Positions 9,442-19,972 of a stretch of DNA of 64,000 nt are shown piece after piece. The first letter of the stretch is position 1. Each line of letters begins with the position of its first letter. This DNA comes from Tenacibaculum larymnensis (lineage in GTDB: Bacteria; Bacteroidota; Bacteroidia; Flavobacteriales; Flavobacteriaceae), in NCBI RefSeq assembly GCF_028829235.1, contig NZ_JAIWJY010000011.1:62001-126000 (forward strand), written 5' to 3'. A program made the position numbers and the translations under genes. The notes under the pieces were generated by a model. The model was given only the letters and a program-made list of their open reading frames with translations. It made no database searches and was not told where the DNA came from.

Positions 9442-12400
9442 TTAATGGGTTTAAATATTTTAATGAATTTATTCTGCTCTTTTTTACCTGACCCGGTAAA
9501 ACGTATTGTAACGTTGCCTTGTATCTTCCTTGACGCATATAAGGAAAAGCTTCCGTTATTAATTTTATATACTGAGGATTTCCATTCCAATTAATATTTG
9601 AACTAACTAATTGGTATCTCAAATCTTCGTAATCTTCTAAATAGTAATACGTTAGATTATACCTGTACGGATTATATAAATTTATTTCTCCCGAATAATT
9701 ATTCTCTAAATAAGTTACATACCAAGTCATCGGTTCCACTCCTTCTACTGGTGGTACTCCTACCTTATTAATTTCTCTACTTACTGAAATATTTCCTTCA
9801 TAGGGGTAGTTGTTATAAATTAACGGATAAATCTGATTTCTATAGTAACTATCATCTAAAGTTGCTCTTGATACTACTAAAGGCTGATACCTAGTATATT
9901 CATTTCCTCTCAACTCTGCCAAATCAAATGCTTCTTGGTAATCAATGCTTGACAATAATGTTAATCCATAGGGATAAACAATGTGTTGATATAAATCTTT
10001 ACTTTTATTCATATCTCGCATTTTATCTCTGAAGGTTTCGTACTTACTTGTTCTAAAATCATACACCAACAATTCTTTCTCCCCTTCTTTACTTACATTT
10101 CCTTCTGCTTTCCTTGATTTTACTTCAACTGTATTTTCAGAGCTTCCCCCAATATTTTTAGAAGCATATGTTTCTGATACATTATCATCCAAATCATCTG
10201 CTTCTGATGTTAGTTTCAAGCTTACATCATATTGCGTTTGTGTCTGCATTTGATTTGCTGGTAGCGTATAAACTAACTGCTTTTTAGCTGAGTTATATGT
10301 AAACTCTTTATAGAAACTTTCTCCAGATTCACTGGTCATTATCATTTCTTTTTTCCAATCTGGAGCGGCATCAAACAAGTATGTTTGACCTCTTTTTAAT
10401 TTTACATATGCTGTATTATACTCATCAATAAAGAAGTTTTTTTGCCCTAGTACAGGGTACATATAATCTATATTAGTTAATGGTATTGTTTCTGGTGCTT
10501 CTCCTGTTGTGAAGTTTACCTCTTTAACTTCTGTAGCTATTTGTCCTCCTGACTTCATTTTTTGCCATCTTCCTTCTTTATATTCTTCAAAATGTAATTG
10601 AACCCTAGCTTTTAATTGAGCATGTGGTGGCAAAATTTCATGTGAATAAAATACTGCCACATCATTTCGATCATTCCATTTTATCTCCCCTACAATATTT
10701 TGCCCATCTTTTGTTACAGAAAAATCATCCAATAAAATTTTATACTTTCTATCTCCCGTATCGTCAGGAATTTCAAAAATTTTATTAATCTGTAAATTGA
10801 ATACTGCCTGTGGAGCAGCAAATACATCTACATCTGTACTTCCTTCTTTTGGTTTTAAATCACTAATTACAACAATACCATCTATCGGGCTTCCTCCTAC
10901 TATTTCACACTTATCTCCTAACTCTATTTTAAACCTAAACCTTCCTTTAATTAAGCCTCCTAATAAGTTATATTTTCCAGCCAAATAACCTCTAAACCAT
11001 GCTGGATTTGGTAGCCTTGCTTGTAACAATACCGCACCTCCACCTGCTATGATAGGTAGCTTCTTTTTAATTCCAAAGAGTTTGAATTTCACGCCTAAAA
11101 CTCCCTGCAAATATGCATACGCTTGTCCATTGGCATACCAACCATTCATTCCTATAACTTCTGAAGACCCTTTACAATAAGCTTCTCCATAGTCTTTTAA
11201 CATGATATCAAACCCTATTCCTGCATCAAATCGAGCATAGAAGATTAAAAACTTTAAATCTCCTGTTGAAACACTCATGCTAGAACCAAAAGCTAATCCT
11301 TTTCCAGATTCTAACATATTAGCATCTCTCATATAGTTGAGCTCAGCAACATCAACTCCTAAAATATCAGCAACAATTGGAGGTGGAGGCGGACTTCCTG
11401 GTAAGTTTTCTCCTGTCATGAAATAACTATCCATTTTAATCTTTAGAATTCCTAAATCAATTTTTACTCCTACTCTGTCTTCTGGAGTTCCAACAAGCAT
11501 GTGCCATTCATCTGGTGCTACATAAAAATCTAACCAACCTGCTCTTCCTGAAGGACCAATTCCTTTTAAAACTCCAAAATTTATATATACTTCGGATGTG
11601 GAATGGAAAATATCATTGACAAAGTCAAATCCAATAAAAACATTTGCTGAAATTGCTGCTGTAGGACTTTGTGCAGGAATTCCTTGGCTTCCTACTGCTG
11701 CAATACTAGACAAATTACTATTTACAGTATCAAAAAAATCACCTGGTAAAGAAGCTATTAGTTCTCCAAAACCTTTCATATATACTTCTTGTAATCCTCC
11801 TGACTTTCTAAAAGCCATACCAAACTCTACTGTAGCATGAAAAAGTTCTTCTGAGTTTTGAGTAATGATTCCTACCGACGCCTTCATTCCAAATGAGTTT
11901 TGCTCATACGGTTCGTAAATTACTCCTGAAGTTGAAGCTCCAATTTCTGTGAAAGCAGCATCTTGTGCATTTGAATTCCCTGCCATACGCATTTTATTGT
12001 AGAAACCTCCTCCAAAAGCGTTTAATGCAAAACCAGGGAAAATTGGAATTCCTTGTGGCAATGTTACTTTAGCATCTGCATACCAATATCTAAACGAATC
12101 TGTTCTTCCAAAAAGAGCTTTTGCTTCTACTTCTAGCTTTATTCCTGTAGAAAACTTAGCTCCAACCGCACCTGCAAATCCAGTTCCGTAGGTTGGGTCA
12201 TCTTCAAAAATGAAAATTGCCCCCTTTAACTGCATACCAGCAACATCCATTTTTATATACAGGTGCTCTAATCGTACACCGTCAAACTCCCATTTGTTTC
12301 CGGATTCATCCATTTTAGCTTTGAAAGCTAGTTTTGAAGCTCCTCCGTTTCCTCCATCTGATTCTGATGTTAAATTCACTGCAAAATCAAAAACTAATTC

Positions 12401-14044
12401 TGCTTTATTATCCGCAGGGGTTCTTAAACCTATTTCATTAATTACTATAGGAAAGTTTGCTAGTTGTAACTTCCCTTTAACTCCGAAATAATCAACAGAG
12501 AATTTAGGTGACTCTGTTTGTAACACCATTTTTTGGAATGTTATTCCTTTAAAGTTTATGATACTTTTTGATGTATCATTACTCTCCTTTTCATCCTTTT
12601 TTAATCCAGAAGCAAGGCTCATAGATCCGTTTAAATTTGCTTTAGGTCTAAACTTCCCTTCTTTAACCTTCATTTCTACATATGAATCTTTGGTTAAATG
12701 AACATTTGCCTTCCAAACATTAAACTTGATATCTTTTTCTGTTTTAACTGCCAATTTATATTCTCCTGGTTGAAAAATAGCATTGTATTGTAGACTGTCT
12801 AGCTGAGATACAGGGAGCACTAGCTTTCCATCAAACTCTCCTGCTTTTAAATGATTTGTTTCTATATCTAACAAAAAGTAATCTAATGAAAAGTCCCAAC
12901 CTGAAGCGCTTCCTTCGTTCAATCCAATTACATTTTCTCCTGTAAACTTACCAGTTACTCCTTGCCCATCTATAATTAAATCTGTAGCACCAAAGGCAAC
13001 TCTTTTATCTTCATTTTTCTTTTTAAATTCAGGTGGTAAAACTACTTGAAGTGATTTCACATATACTCCTCTCCACAAATTCGGCTCCGTACTATAAAAC
13101 TTATCTAAGTATGCCTTTGGAGTTTCTTCATCATTTCTTAAATCGCTAAAATCAAACACAGCTGTATTTAATTTGAACGTAGTTCCTTCTATACCTTTAA
13201 TTCCAAACTCTGGTAGTGATATATTCACAACCATATCATTCCAATCTGAAATCGAAGTTTTAAAATCTGCTTCTACATAACCTATCTTCTTTTTTCCATT
13301 TTCATCAACAGGATGTAATAAGCCATTGGCAAATTTCACATTTGCATCCAGTCCCATTTCTTTAAACCCAGAGCAATCAATAATTGCATAGGTTCCTGGT
13401 TCTTCCATACTTCCATTTAAGGTAAGTAGTAATGTTCCGCTATTGAAATTAACTGTAAATTTCGATATTAAATGTAGTCTCGCATCTCCTATAATTCCTC
13501 CTTCATGAGATAACTTTACATCGGAAGCTCCTAAAATTAACACCTGTTCTCCCCTATCAGGATTTGTATTAGGTAGCTCTACTTTTAAAAAAACTGTTAG
13601 TTCTGAGTACGATGGTTTAAATACAGCTTTTGCTATTCCTACTGTATATTTTACATTACTAATGCTAACAGGTTTAATTGCTACAGGAAGCTGACTTAAC
13701 CCGTCTTTTGTTAAAACATCTATATAATTTTCTGACTCTTCAATACTTTTAAATGTATTGGTAGCCATATCTAACCATTTTTTGTTGACTAGTGAATCTG
13801 CTGTATTAAACTGAAAACCTTGCTGGGTAAATCGTTGTTGTATTTCTGGTTCTAAAGCTTCTTCTAATTCATCAAATTTATCGAGTGAAGAAAAGTTACG
13901 AAGTGTTTTAGTTTCTAGATTTAATGTTGGTTTATCTGCTTCTTTTACAGTTAAACTGTCACGCTCTGTAAAATTTGGTGTAGCGAACAACGAAACACTT
14001 ATAAATAATAGTATTAAAAAACTTAGGGGTAATTTTTTATTCAT
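9434..14044 (-). CDS. Very large secreted beta-rich protein, function unknown
   Basis: This 1536-residue protein starts with a signal peptide (MNKKLPLSFLILLFISVSLFA). I do not recognise a named family. Residues about 100-900 are alternating beta strands rich in Gly, Phe and Lys, with repeated patterns such as LKGAIFIFEDDPTYGTGFAG and glycine-rich stretches near FGGGFYNKMR. A short polyproline linker (GSPPPPP) lies near residue 880. Residues about 1065-1300 resemble bacterial Ig-like modules (DLKPKEGSTDVDVFAAPQAVF), and the last 200 residues are Tyr/Asn-rich. It sits between the putative toxin/immunity pair and the fibronectin protein in one operon, with a 71-base gap upstream and an 8-base overlap downstream. 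It could be a surface scaffold or a passenger of the barrel encoded first in the operon, but the sequence does not settle this. Confidence 0.7.
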   Translation of the reverse strand: MNKKLPLSFLILLFISVSLFATPNFTERDSLTVKEADKPTLNLETKTLRNFSSLDKFDELEEALEPEIQQRFTQQGFQFNTADSLVNKKWLDMATNTFKSIEESENYIDVLTKDGLSQLPVAIKPVSISNVKYTVGIAKAVFKPSYSELTVFLKVELPNTNPDRGEQVLILGASDVKLSHEGGIIGDARLHLISKFTVNFNSGTLLLTLNGSMEEPGTYAIIDCSGFKEMGLDANVKFANGLLHPVDENGKKKIGYVEADFKTSISDWNDMVVNISLPEFGIKGIEGTTFKLNTAVFDFSDLRNDEETPKAYLDKFYSTEPNLWRGVYVKSLQVVLPPEFKKKNEDKRVAFGATDLIIDGQGVTGKFTGENVIGLNEGSASGWDFSLDYFLLDIETNHLKAGEFDGKLVLPVSQLDSLQYNAIFQPGEYKLAVKTEKDIKFNVWKANVHLTKDSYVEMKVKEGKFRPKANLNGSMSLASGLKKDEKESNDTSKSIINFKGITFQKMVLQTESPKFSVDYFGVKGKLQLANFPIVINEIGLRTPADNKAELVFDFAVNLTSESDGGNGGASKLAFKAKMDESGNKWEFDGVRLEHLYIKMDVAGMQLKGAIFIFEDDPTYGTGFAGAVGAKFSTGIKLEVEAKALFGRTDSFRYWYADAKVTLPQGIPIFPGFALNAFGGGFYNKMRMAGNSNAQDAAFTEIGASTSGVIYEPYEQNSFGMKASVGIITQNSEELFHATVEFGMAFRKSGGLQEVYMKGFGELIASLPGDFFDTVNSNLSSIAAVGSQGIPAQSPTAAISANVFIGFDFVNDIFHSTSEVYINFGVLKGIGPSGRAGWLDFYVAPDEWHMLVGTPEDRVGVKIDLGILKIKMDSYFMTGENLPGSPPPPPIVADILGVDVAELNYMRDANMLESGKGLAFGSSMSVSTGDLKFLIFYARFDAGIGFDIMLKDYGEAYCKGSSEVIGMNGWYANGQAYAYLQGVLGVKFKLFGIKKKLPIIAGGGAVLLQARLPNPAWFRGYLAGKYNLLGGLIKGRFRFKIELGDKCEIVGGSPIDGIVVISDLKPKEGSTDVDVFAAPQAVFNLQINKIFEIPDDTGDRKYKILLDDFSVTKDGQNIVGEIKWNDRNDVAVFYSHEILPPHAQLKARVQLHFEEYKEGRWQKMKSGGQIATEVKEVNFTTGEAPETIPLTNIDYMYPVLGQKNFFIDEYNTAYVKLKRGQTYLFDAAPDWKKEMIMTSESGESFYKEFTYNSAKKQLVYTLPANQMQTQTQYDVSLKLTSEADDLDDNVSETYASKNIGGSSENTVEVKSRKAEGNVSKEGEKELLVYDFRTSKYETFRDKMRDMNKSKDLYQHIVYPYGLTLLSSIDYQEAFDLAELRGNEYTRYQPLVVSRATLDDSYYRNQIYPLIYNNYPYEGNISVSREINKVGVPPVEGVEPMTWYVTYLENNYSGEINLYNPYRYNLTYYYLEDYEDLRYQLVSSNINWNGNPQYIKLITEAFPYMRQGRYKATLQYVLPGQVKKSRINSLKYLNPLND

Positions 14045-14115
14045 TTAGTTTGGTTGGTTTATTGTTTTTCTAATTCATATTAAATCTCTTAATATAAAAA
14101 GCTTATGCAGTTTTT

Positions 14116-14529
14116 TTATTTACAATCTGTTTTTAAATATGCTATTTTTTCTATCTTAAAAGGAAAACCAGATATTTTTTTACGTTCTTCCCATATTATT
14201 GAAACGTTAGCTATGAATTCATTATATGAAATTTCTAGCTTATATATTCCGTGATCATATGGGTGCTTACCTAGTACCTCTGTTAAAGTATTAATATCTG
14301 GGTTTAATGACACTTCTTTATCTGAAAGAAACTCTATTGAATATTTTCCTGATTTATAATTACAAAATGTTGTAACACTGTAAGCGGATTTTATACTATT
14401 CTTTGCTTCTTTATTTGTTAATTCAATATCCTTCCCCCTCTTCTTACAAATTATCCAACCTGAGGACTTTCCATACATCTTATATTCTTCTCCCATATAA
14501 TCTCCATAATATCCTGACCTAATATTCAT
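14116..14529 (-). CDS. Small leaderless protein, candidate immunity protein
   Basis: This 137-residue protein has no signal peptide, lipobox or membrane segment, unlike every other gene of the operon, so it should stay in the cytoplasm. It is mixed alpha/beta in character and rich in Lys, Tyr and Ile. I recognise no family. Its ATG lies 2 bases after the stop of the 1807-residue multi-domain protein, whose C-terminus looks like a toxin tip. A small cytoplasmic gene directly behind a large exported toxin-like gene is the classic arrangement of polymorphic toxin and immunity protein. The function is therefore inferred from position alone. A 71-base gap separates it from the next gene. Confidence 0.5.
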   Translation of the reverse strand: MNIRSGYYGDYMGEEYKMYGKSSGWIICKKRGKDIELTNKEAKNSIKSAYSVTTFCNYKSGKYSIEFLSDKEVSLNPDINTLTEVLGKHPYDHGIYKLEISYNEFIANVSIIWEERKKISGFPFKIEKIAYLKTDCK

Positions 14530-14531
14530 AA

Positions 14532-17500
14532 TTATTCTATTTTTTGAAACCTATCTTTAACAAACTTACCTCTTAAAACCTCTGTTCCATCACTAAAAAC
14601 CTCCCATAACTCTGCTCCTTCATCAAAATCTAAGCGAGTTTGAAGGTGCCATTCAGGAGCCCCTAGTCTTCCACTCTTACCAGCTGTAAAACCATGAGCT
14701 GTAAAAGGGTAATCGTACTTTGCATAGTCTACACCTGAAGGTATAATAACACTTTTAGTATTTTTAGACGTAAATCTAATTACTCCACAACTACCATCTT
14801 CTATAAAAAAAGGAGTACCATTATAATCCATTCTTAAACCATGATATATATCATCATAACTTTCTAAATGTTTAGTATCTGAAGCTCTTGCTACATAACC
14901 ACCTACATTATTATATGGTTTATTTTCTCTTAAGTATTTTATAATATCATCTTTAGGAATGATTTTTTGCATTACCGTTGTAGAAATAGGTTTTGGAATA
15001 CTAGATCTAATACTTTGCATTATTGCTTTTTCACTACTAGTTAATGCTCCTGATGTTTTTTGCATCATATAATGAAAATCATCTAATGTTAAACCATGGC
15101 TACTTACTAATGAAGAAATATTATCAGAGAAACCATTAATAGTATTTATATAAGATTTGTTAAACTTAGAGTTATTACCATTAATACCAAGGCTTCTAAA
15201 CCCTATCTCTTCTCCTTTTTGTAAAATATCATTTTCTGGAGCATCACCTTTTTGAACAACTTTAGCTCCATCTTCTTCGGGTATGACTTTCTTTTTTTGT
15301 AAAACACCATCAACATATCTTGCTACTTCATCTCCTCTACCGTATTGATCAATTACTTTTGCATATTCTTCCTTTAAGTTTACAGTAACATCACCTTTTT
15401 GTACCCCACTAAAAGAAACTGGAAGGTTTATATCGAAAAGTTTATCTGCTTCTTCTAATCCATTTATTAGCTTTTGTTTACTCTCTGCTCCTGTAAATAA
15501 TTTCTTTAATCCTTGATACGAAGTTTCTCCTCTATATGTGAATCGAGAACTTACTTTAGCTAAAACCTCAAGATTACTCTCTATGATTCTTATTTTCGGG
15601 AAACCTTCTAATACTTTCCATGCTTCTATTAAATCCTCTCTTTGGAAATTCGTAGCTTTTTTAAAGAGATCCTCTAACAGTTTATTTTCTGCTAGGTCAT
15701 TTTTCAACTTACTTGGAAGATTTTCTAACCAATTTGTTGGAGCATTGATAGCAAAATGTTCATCTAATACTTTTTTTATCTCATCAGCGTCATCTAAATC
15801 TCCTCTGGCTGACTCATATAATTCTTTAGTCTTAATCCTACTAGCGGTGATTTTAGCATCAATAATACCTCCTCCCATAAGTCCTAGCTGGAGATATGTA
15901 CTGTATTCTAGAAAAGTATTACAGAACTCTTTATTTTTTTGGCAATATTCTAAATCCCCATACTTAACCATCATTGAAAGGAAACTATTTGTTATATCAA
16001 CCGTTCCTATTGTAACTCTTCCTACTTTATGTAAAGTAGACAAGTGTCTGAGTTTTGTAAAATTACCTATAGCTGTTAATGTTAAAGCAACATCAAACGC
16101 TAATCCTGCCTGATCTAAACTCTTCGATAAATTATCTTTTTTTATAGTGCCTCCAAAGAAAATTGCAGGTATTACTTTTGTTACTTTAGAGTTACTATTT
16201 CCTTCAAAAGTTATTTGAATTGGTTGGTAATATTCAAACTTTAAGTCTGCAATAGTTTTACTTCCTTTCTTTTGTTTAATAGTAAAACCATCTGATAAAA
16301 AAACAGGATTTTCATAAGATACTTTTGGAAACCATGAGTTACCATCGTAGTGTATCCAATACGGAGTTAAACTTGAACCTTCATTAGTTATTCTTTCAAT
16401 ATATTTAAACTTATCCGTATCTGCATATTTGCTTCCAGCCCATAGTTTATATATTGCACCAATAAATCTTGTGAAATTATCTTCATTTCCAACCCATAAA
16501 TTACCTGCTGTGTCGTCACTTAATTGCATGAATAACTTTTGAAATACTCCAATATCTTCTAATAAATATTCCAGAAAATTATTAGAATACGCCCATACAG
16601 ATGTACCTTTTTTCGGAGCTGTCTCAATAAGATCTAAAAATAAATCTTCATAATATTCGGTAACCCATTTCTTTTCTCTATTAAGGTACTTTATTGTTCT
16701 TGCTATGATTTCGTACCTCTCTTTAGCAGTAAAGTATTGTACACCACAATTAGCTATACTTTTTATTTTTTCGAAATCTTCCTCAGTAAACTCTTGTTTA
16801 TTTTCATTTAATATTTCTGCTAAAATTTGTCTTGATTCTCTCTCTATTTCTGACTTATCTTCTGGAAATAAGTACTCTTTTAGTTTTTTTAATGTTTCTG
16901 GAGAGGCTCCTGAATCATATCTTGGTGTATAAATTTCTACATTTTTATACAGTAGACTAAAACGATCTCCTGGATTATGGTTGTCTATTACAGCCTTTGT
17001 TAAACGTACTGGTTCATATACTGACTGTCCTTCAAAAGTTCCTTCTCCTATTATTATACCAACAAGACTACCTTTCCACCTAAAAGAATACTTTCCTTTC
17101 TTGCCAAATATGTTGGTGTTAAACTTCATATATCCATCTTCGGAATTGATATATGCGCACCTTATTAATTGGAAAACCTTGTCTGTAAACTCTTCATCAT
17201 TATACTCTCCATCTTCATCTCCTTGGAACCAATACAATTGCACACCTGGAGCATGCATTTTTTTCCAATCTAAATGATTTAGAACAGTACCACTACCATA
17301 ATCCATTAAGAAGTTAGTAGCACCTTGCCCAAATTGGTACTCATCCCAAGTATGTTCTAATCCAAAAATTCCGTGTCCTAATTCGTGTGCTAAAGTTCTA
17401 GATTGTTTTGTTACTGTGGTTGCATTTTGAGTAAACACAAAACCGAACTGCCTTTTCAATGGCATAAAACCAGAAACATTGGCGTTAGTTATAGATATAT

Positions 17501-19955
17501 TCGTAACAAAAACATAATATGTTTTATCTGTATAATACTCTTGTTGCTTAACATAGTTATTAAACATCAGCTGTTCATCCGTGTAATGTGATAGTATAGA
17601 ACTATCTCCTACCTTTAATCTTTTGTTTCCATCTTTATCCCAACCATACACCTCATCTGGCAAAATACTTTGTCCTGTTTGAATATTTAATCGAACTCCT
17701 GCTTTGCTATATATTTCTGCTGTTTTTTCTTTTAATGCATCATTAATTACAACACCATCTCCAACTGGTATTAAGGTTACATTTATAGCTTCTAATTCTT
17801 TAGATGCTAAGTGTGTTGTTATTAAACTACCCGCTATATCATATTTTTCATTATCCTCTTTAGACTTTACAACCGCAAAAATTTCCTCATCTGCATAATC
17901 AAACTTTCTTTTTAGTTTTAATGTTACTTCTGTACTATTATTATTCCAGTTAGCTTCTACTTTTGCTCCGTCTTTTGTTTTAAAAATGATATCTTCTTTT
18001 GAAATACTAGCATCGTTGATAGCAACCTTAGCTGTAATAAAATCTTCTCCTTCTATATCTGATACTGCTTTATATGGTACTTTATATTTTGTACCATTTG
18101 CCTCTAAGATTTTGTATTCTTTTTCAAAAGTTGTAGAAGTGTTTTCTGGTAATGCATCGAAGTAATAATCTCCAGATTCTTGAAAAACAACTGTAACTCC
18201 TGTTGCTGTTATTGAATTAACATTACCTTCATTATCTATACCATTTGTCGTATTCTCAGCAACAGCACCTCCTTCTGCTCCTTCTTCTTTTGTAATAGTT
18301 CCATCTTCTCCTACCGACCATACATCTCCATTAGCACTTTTTATACTTATATCATCATCACCTGGTATAATCGCTTCTTCTCCATTTGTTCCTGTAACGA
18401 CGATTGCCCCGTTTGCATCTATTTTTACTTCATCTATTACAAAATCAACTTCTACTAAATCATCCTTAATTCCATCATCTCCATTAATTCCATCAGAAAT
18501 ATCCACATCTACATCCACATCAGCTGATGCCCCCTTTCCAAATTCTGGATCGTATAATGTTACTATTTCTCCCTCTGCTAATTGATTAGCTGTATTTATT
18601 AAAATGTTTGAAAAAGTCACACCAAACCTAGCAAACTTTAAGTATGGAATAGCCACATAACCTTTTCCTGAAATCCTTCCGTTTGATTGGCTTTGAATTT
18701 CTGTTATAATTACTTTAAAATCTCCAGCAGTAATTTCATCACCTATAGTTAATCCTGCATGTGGATTTCTATTAGAAATGGCTATTTCATCGGGAACTAT
18801 ACCACAATTATAATTAGCATCTTCATTTTGTATCAAGTCTGTAGTTACATATTGTAATTCTGAATAATCACTAAACTGATAACTACATTTTCCTTTTATT
18901 TTATATTCATAAGTAGTTCCTGGTTTTAAGTTCCATATAGTTGCCCAACTACTGTTAGTTCTTTTAGTAAACCAATTGGCATTTGCCTTTCCATTTTCTC
19001 TATATGCTATAATATATTCTGAATAAACTGTTGGATCTTGTCCCCAAAAAACATTAATTTTTGAAGTTCCTTTAGCTTCTGCTGATATCCCTTGTGGTAC
19101 TTGGCACGGTGCTGTTCTTGAAAACCAAAAAACCTCACTGTATCCTTGGTTTTTGAACAATCCTATTTCTTCTAAGCCTTGTAACGCTTTAGCTCTTACT
19201 CTCCAAGCATATTTTCTCCCAGGTAATAATAAAGGCTTGTCTGGCCCATAAATTAAGGTTGTTCTTCTAGTTGTTTCCTCATAAATAGGGATTTGTGATA
19301 AAAATGCTGTTTGAGGGTTTACTGAATTATCCCAAACTTCAACAATACTAAATTCATACTCTACATTGCTAACATTGATGTGACGAGGTGTCCATTGAAA
19401 AATAATGTTTTCAAAATCTGTGGGTTCAATATTACTTCCTGTTAATGGAATGTTTAGTATTGGTGGTTCATTTTTAAATATAAATACAGTAGCACATTTT
19501 TTTGCTGATAATTTTGCTCCTGATATGTAATCATATACCTCAAAACAAAAATTATAACTTCCTTCTGGTATTGTTTGTCCATAAACAGAAGAACTTATTC
19601 CTTGTATATTTTCAAGCCTATAATATGGTGCTAACTCTGTATTTCTTAATGTTAAAGGTATTCCTCCTTCTAAAAACAAGTCTTGTGCTCCAACTACAAA
19701 ATCCTTACTTGAAAAACGTATGTTACCTCCTTCAAAATACGTTTTTAGTCTTATTTGACGACTTGGTATGGTTAAATCGTTTAAAAAAATTTGTACTGTT
19801 AAAGGGCTATTTAAACTAGCATCATCTGCATAGTTATAAAAATTAACTGGTGCCGGTGCTTTTACTCTTGGAATAATACTGACTGGAAACTGCTGAGCAA
19901 AAATGCTATTAAAAAAAACTAATAAAAATGTAGCAAAGAGTAGCTTTCTTTTCAT
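14532..19955 (-). CDS. Secreted multi-domain protein: FN3/TANFOR-like front, metzincin protease, toxin-like C-terminus
   Basis: This 1807-residue protein has a signal peptide (about 1-21, ending SIFAQ). Residues about 30-380 resemble TANFOR/fibronectin-type surface proteins of Bacteroidota, with an FN3 domain around 280-370. Residues about 470-640 are Asp-rich (VDVDVDI and DGINGDDG) and could bind calcium. A metzincin zinc site, HELGHGIFGLEH, lies near residue 855 and is followed by a Met-turn candidate LMDYGSG, so all three His and the catalytic Glu are present. Residues about 1285-1375 are hydrophobic. The last 250 residues change character (YVARASDTKHLESYDDIYHG, YPFTAHGFTAGKSGRLGAPEW) and look like a compact toxin domain of unknown class. 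A leaderless small gene follows after 2 bases. The metalloprotease call is well supported by motif; the toxin call is inference. Confidence 0.72.
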   Translation of the reverse strand: MKRKLLFATFLLVFFNSIFAQQFPVSIIPRVKAPAPVNFYNYADDASLNSPLTVQIFLNDLTIPSRQIRLKTYFEGGNIRFSSKDFVVGAQDLFLEGGIPLTLRNTELAPYYRLENIQGISSSVYGQTIPEGSYNFCFEVYDYISGAKLSAKKCATVFIFKNEPPILNIPLTGSNIEPTDFENIIFQWTPRHINVSNVEYEFSIVEVWDNSVNPQTAFLSQIPIYEETTRRTTLIYGPDKPLLLPGRKYAWRVRAKALQGLEEIGLFKNQGYSEVFWFSRTAPCQVPQGISAEAKGTSKINVFWGQDPTVYSEYIIAYRENGKANANWFTKRTNSSWATIWNLKPGTTYEYKIKGKCSYQFSDYSELQYVTTDLIQNEDANYNCGIVPDEIAISNRNPHAGLTIGDEITAGDFKVIITEIQSQSNGRISGKGYVAIPYLKFARFGVTFSNILINTANQLAEGEIVTLYDPEFGKGASADVDVDVDISDGINGDDGIKDDLVEVDFVIDEVKIDANGAIVVTGTNGEEAIIPGDDDISIKSANGDVWSVGEDGTITKEEGAEGGAVAENTTNGIDNEGNVNSITATGVTVVFQESGDYYFDALPENTSTTFEKEYKILEANGTKYKVPYKAVSDIEGEDFITAKVAINDASISKEDIIFKTKDGAKVEANWNNNSTEVTLKLKRKFDYADEEIFAVVKSKEDNEKYDIAGSLITTHLASKELEAINVTLIPVGDGVVINDALKEKTAEIYSKAGVRLNIQTGQSILPDEVYGWDKDGNKRLKVGDSSILSHYTDEQLMFNNYVKQQEYYTDKTYYVFVTNISITNANVSGFMPLKRQFGFVFTQNATTVTKQSRTLAHELGHGIFGLEHTWDEYQFGQGATNFLMDYGSGTVLNHLDWKKMHAPGVQLYWFQGDEDGEYNDEEFTDKVFQLIRCAYINSEDGYMKFNTNIFGKKGKYSFRWKGSLVGIIIGEGTFEGQSVYEPVRLTKAVIDNHNPGDRFSLLYKNVEIYTPRYDSGASPETLKKLKEYLFPEDKSEIERESRQILAEILNENKQEFTEEDFEKIKSIANCGVQYFTAKERYEIIARTIKYLNREKKWVTEYYEDLFLDLIETAPKKGTSVWAYSNNFLEYLLEDIGVFQKLFMQLSDDTAGNLWVGNEDNFTRFIGAIYKLWAGSKYADTDKFKYIERITNEGSSLTPYWIHYDGNSWFPKVSYENPVFLSDGFTIKQKKGSKTIADLKFEYYQPIQITFEGNSNSKVTKVIPAIFFGGTIKKDNLSKSLDQAGLAFDVALTLTAIGNFTKLRHLSTLHKVGRVTIGTVDITNSFLSMMVKYGDLEYCQKNKEFCNTFLEYSTYLQLGLMGGGIIDAKITASRIKTKELYESARGDLDDADEIKKVLDEHFAINAPTNWLENLPSKLKNDLAENKLLEDLFKKATNFQREDLIEAWKVLEGFPKIRIIESNLEVLAKVSSRFTYRGETSYQGLKKLFTGAESKQKLINGLEEADKLFDINLPVSFSGVQKGDVTVNLKEEYAKVIDQYGRGDEVARYVDGVLQKKKVIPEEDGAKVVQKGDAPENDILQKGEEIGFRSLGINGNNSKFNKSYINTINGFSDNISSLVSSHGLTLDDFHYMMQKTSGALTSSEKAIMQSIRSSIPKPISTTVMQKIIPKDDIIKYLRENKPYNNVGGYVARASDTKHLESYDDIYHGLRMDYNGTPFFIEDGSCGVIRFTSKNTKSVIIPSGVDYAKYDYPFTAHGFTAGKSGRLGAPEWHLQTRLDFDEGAELWEVFSDGTEVLRGKFVKDRFQKIE

Positions 19956-19972
19956 ACAATAGGGTAAAGGGG

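Noticed and set aside
15538..16113. A 191-residue plus-strand open frame
   Set aside because: It is antisense inside the 1807-residue protein and has skewed composition typical of a shadow frame.
7342..19955. Type IX secretion C-terminal signals on the fibronectin, 1536-residue and toxin-like proteins
   Set aside because: I could not find a convincing sorting domain at any of these C-termini, so this export route is not claimed for them.
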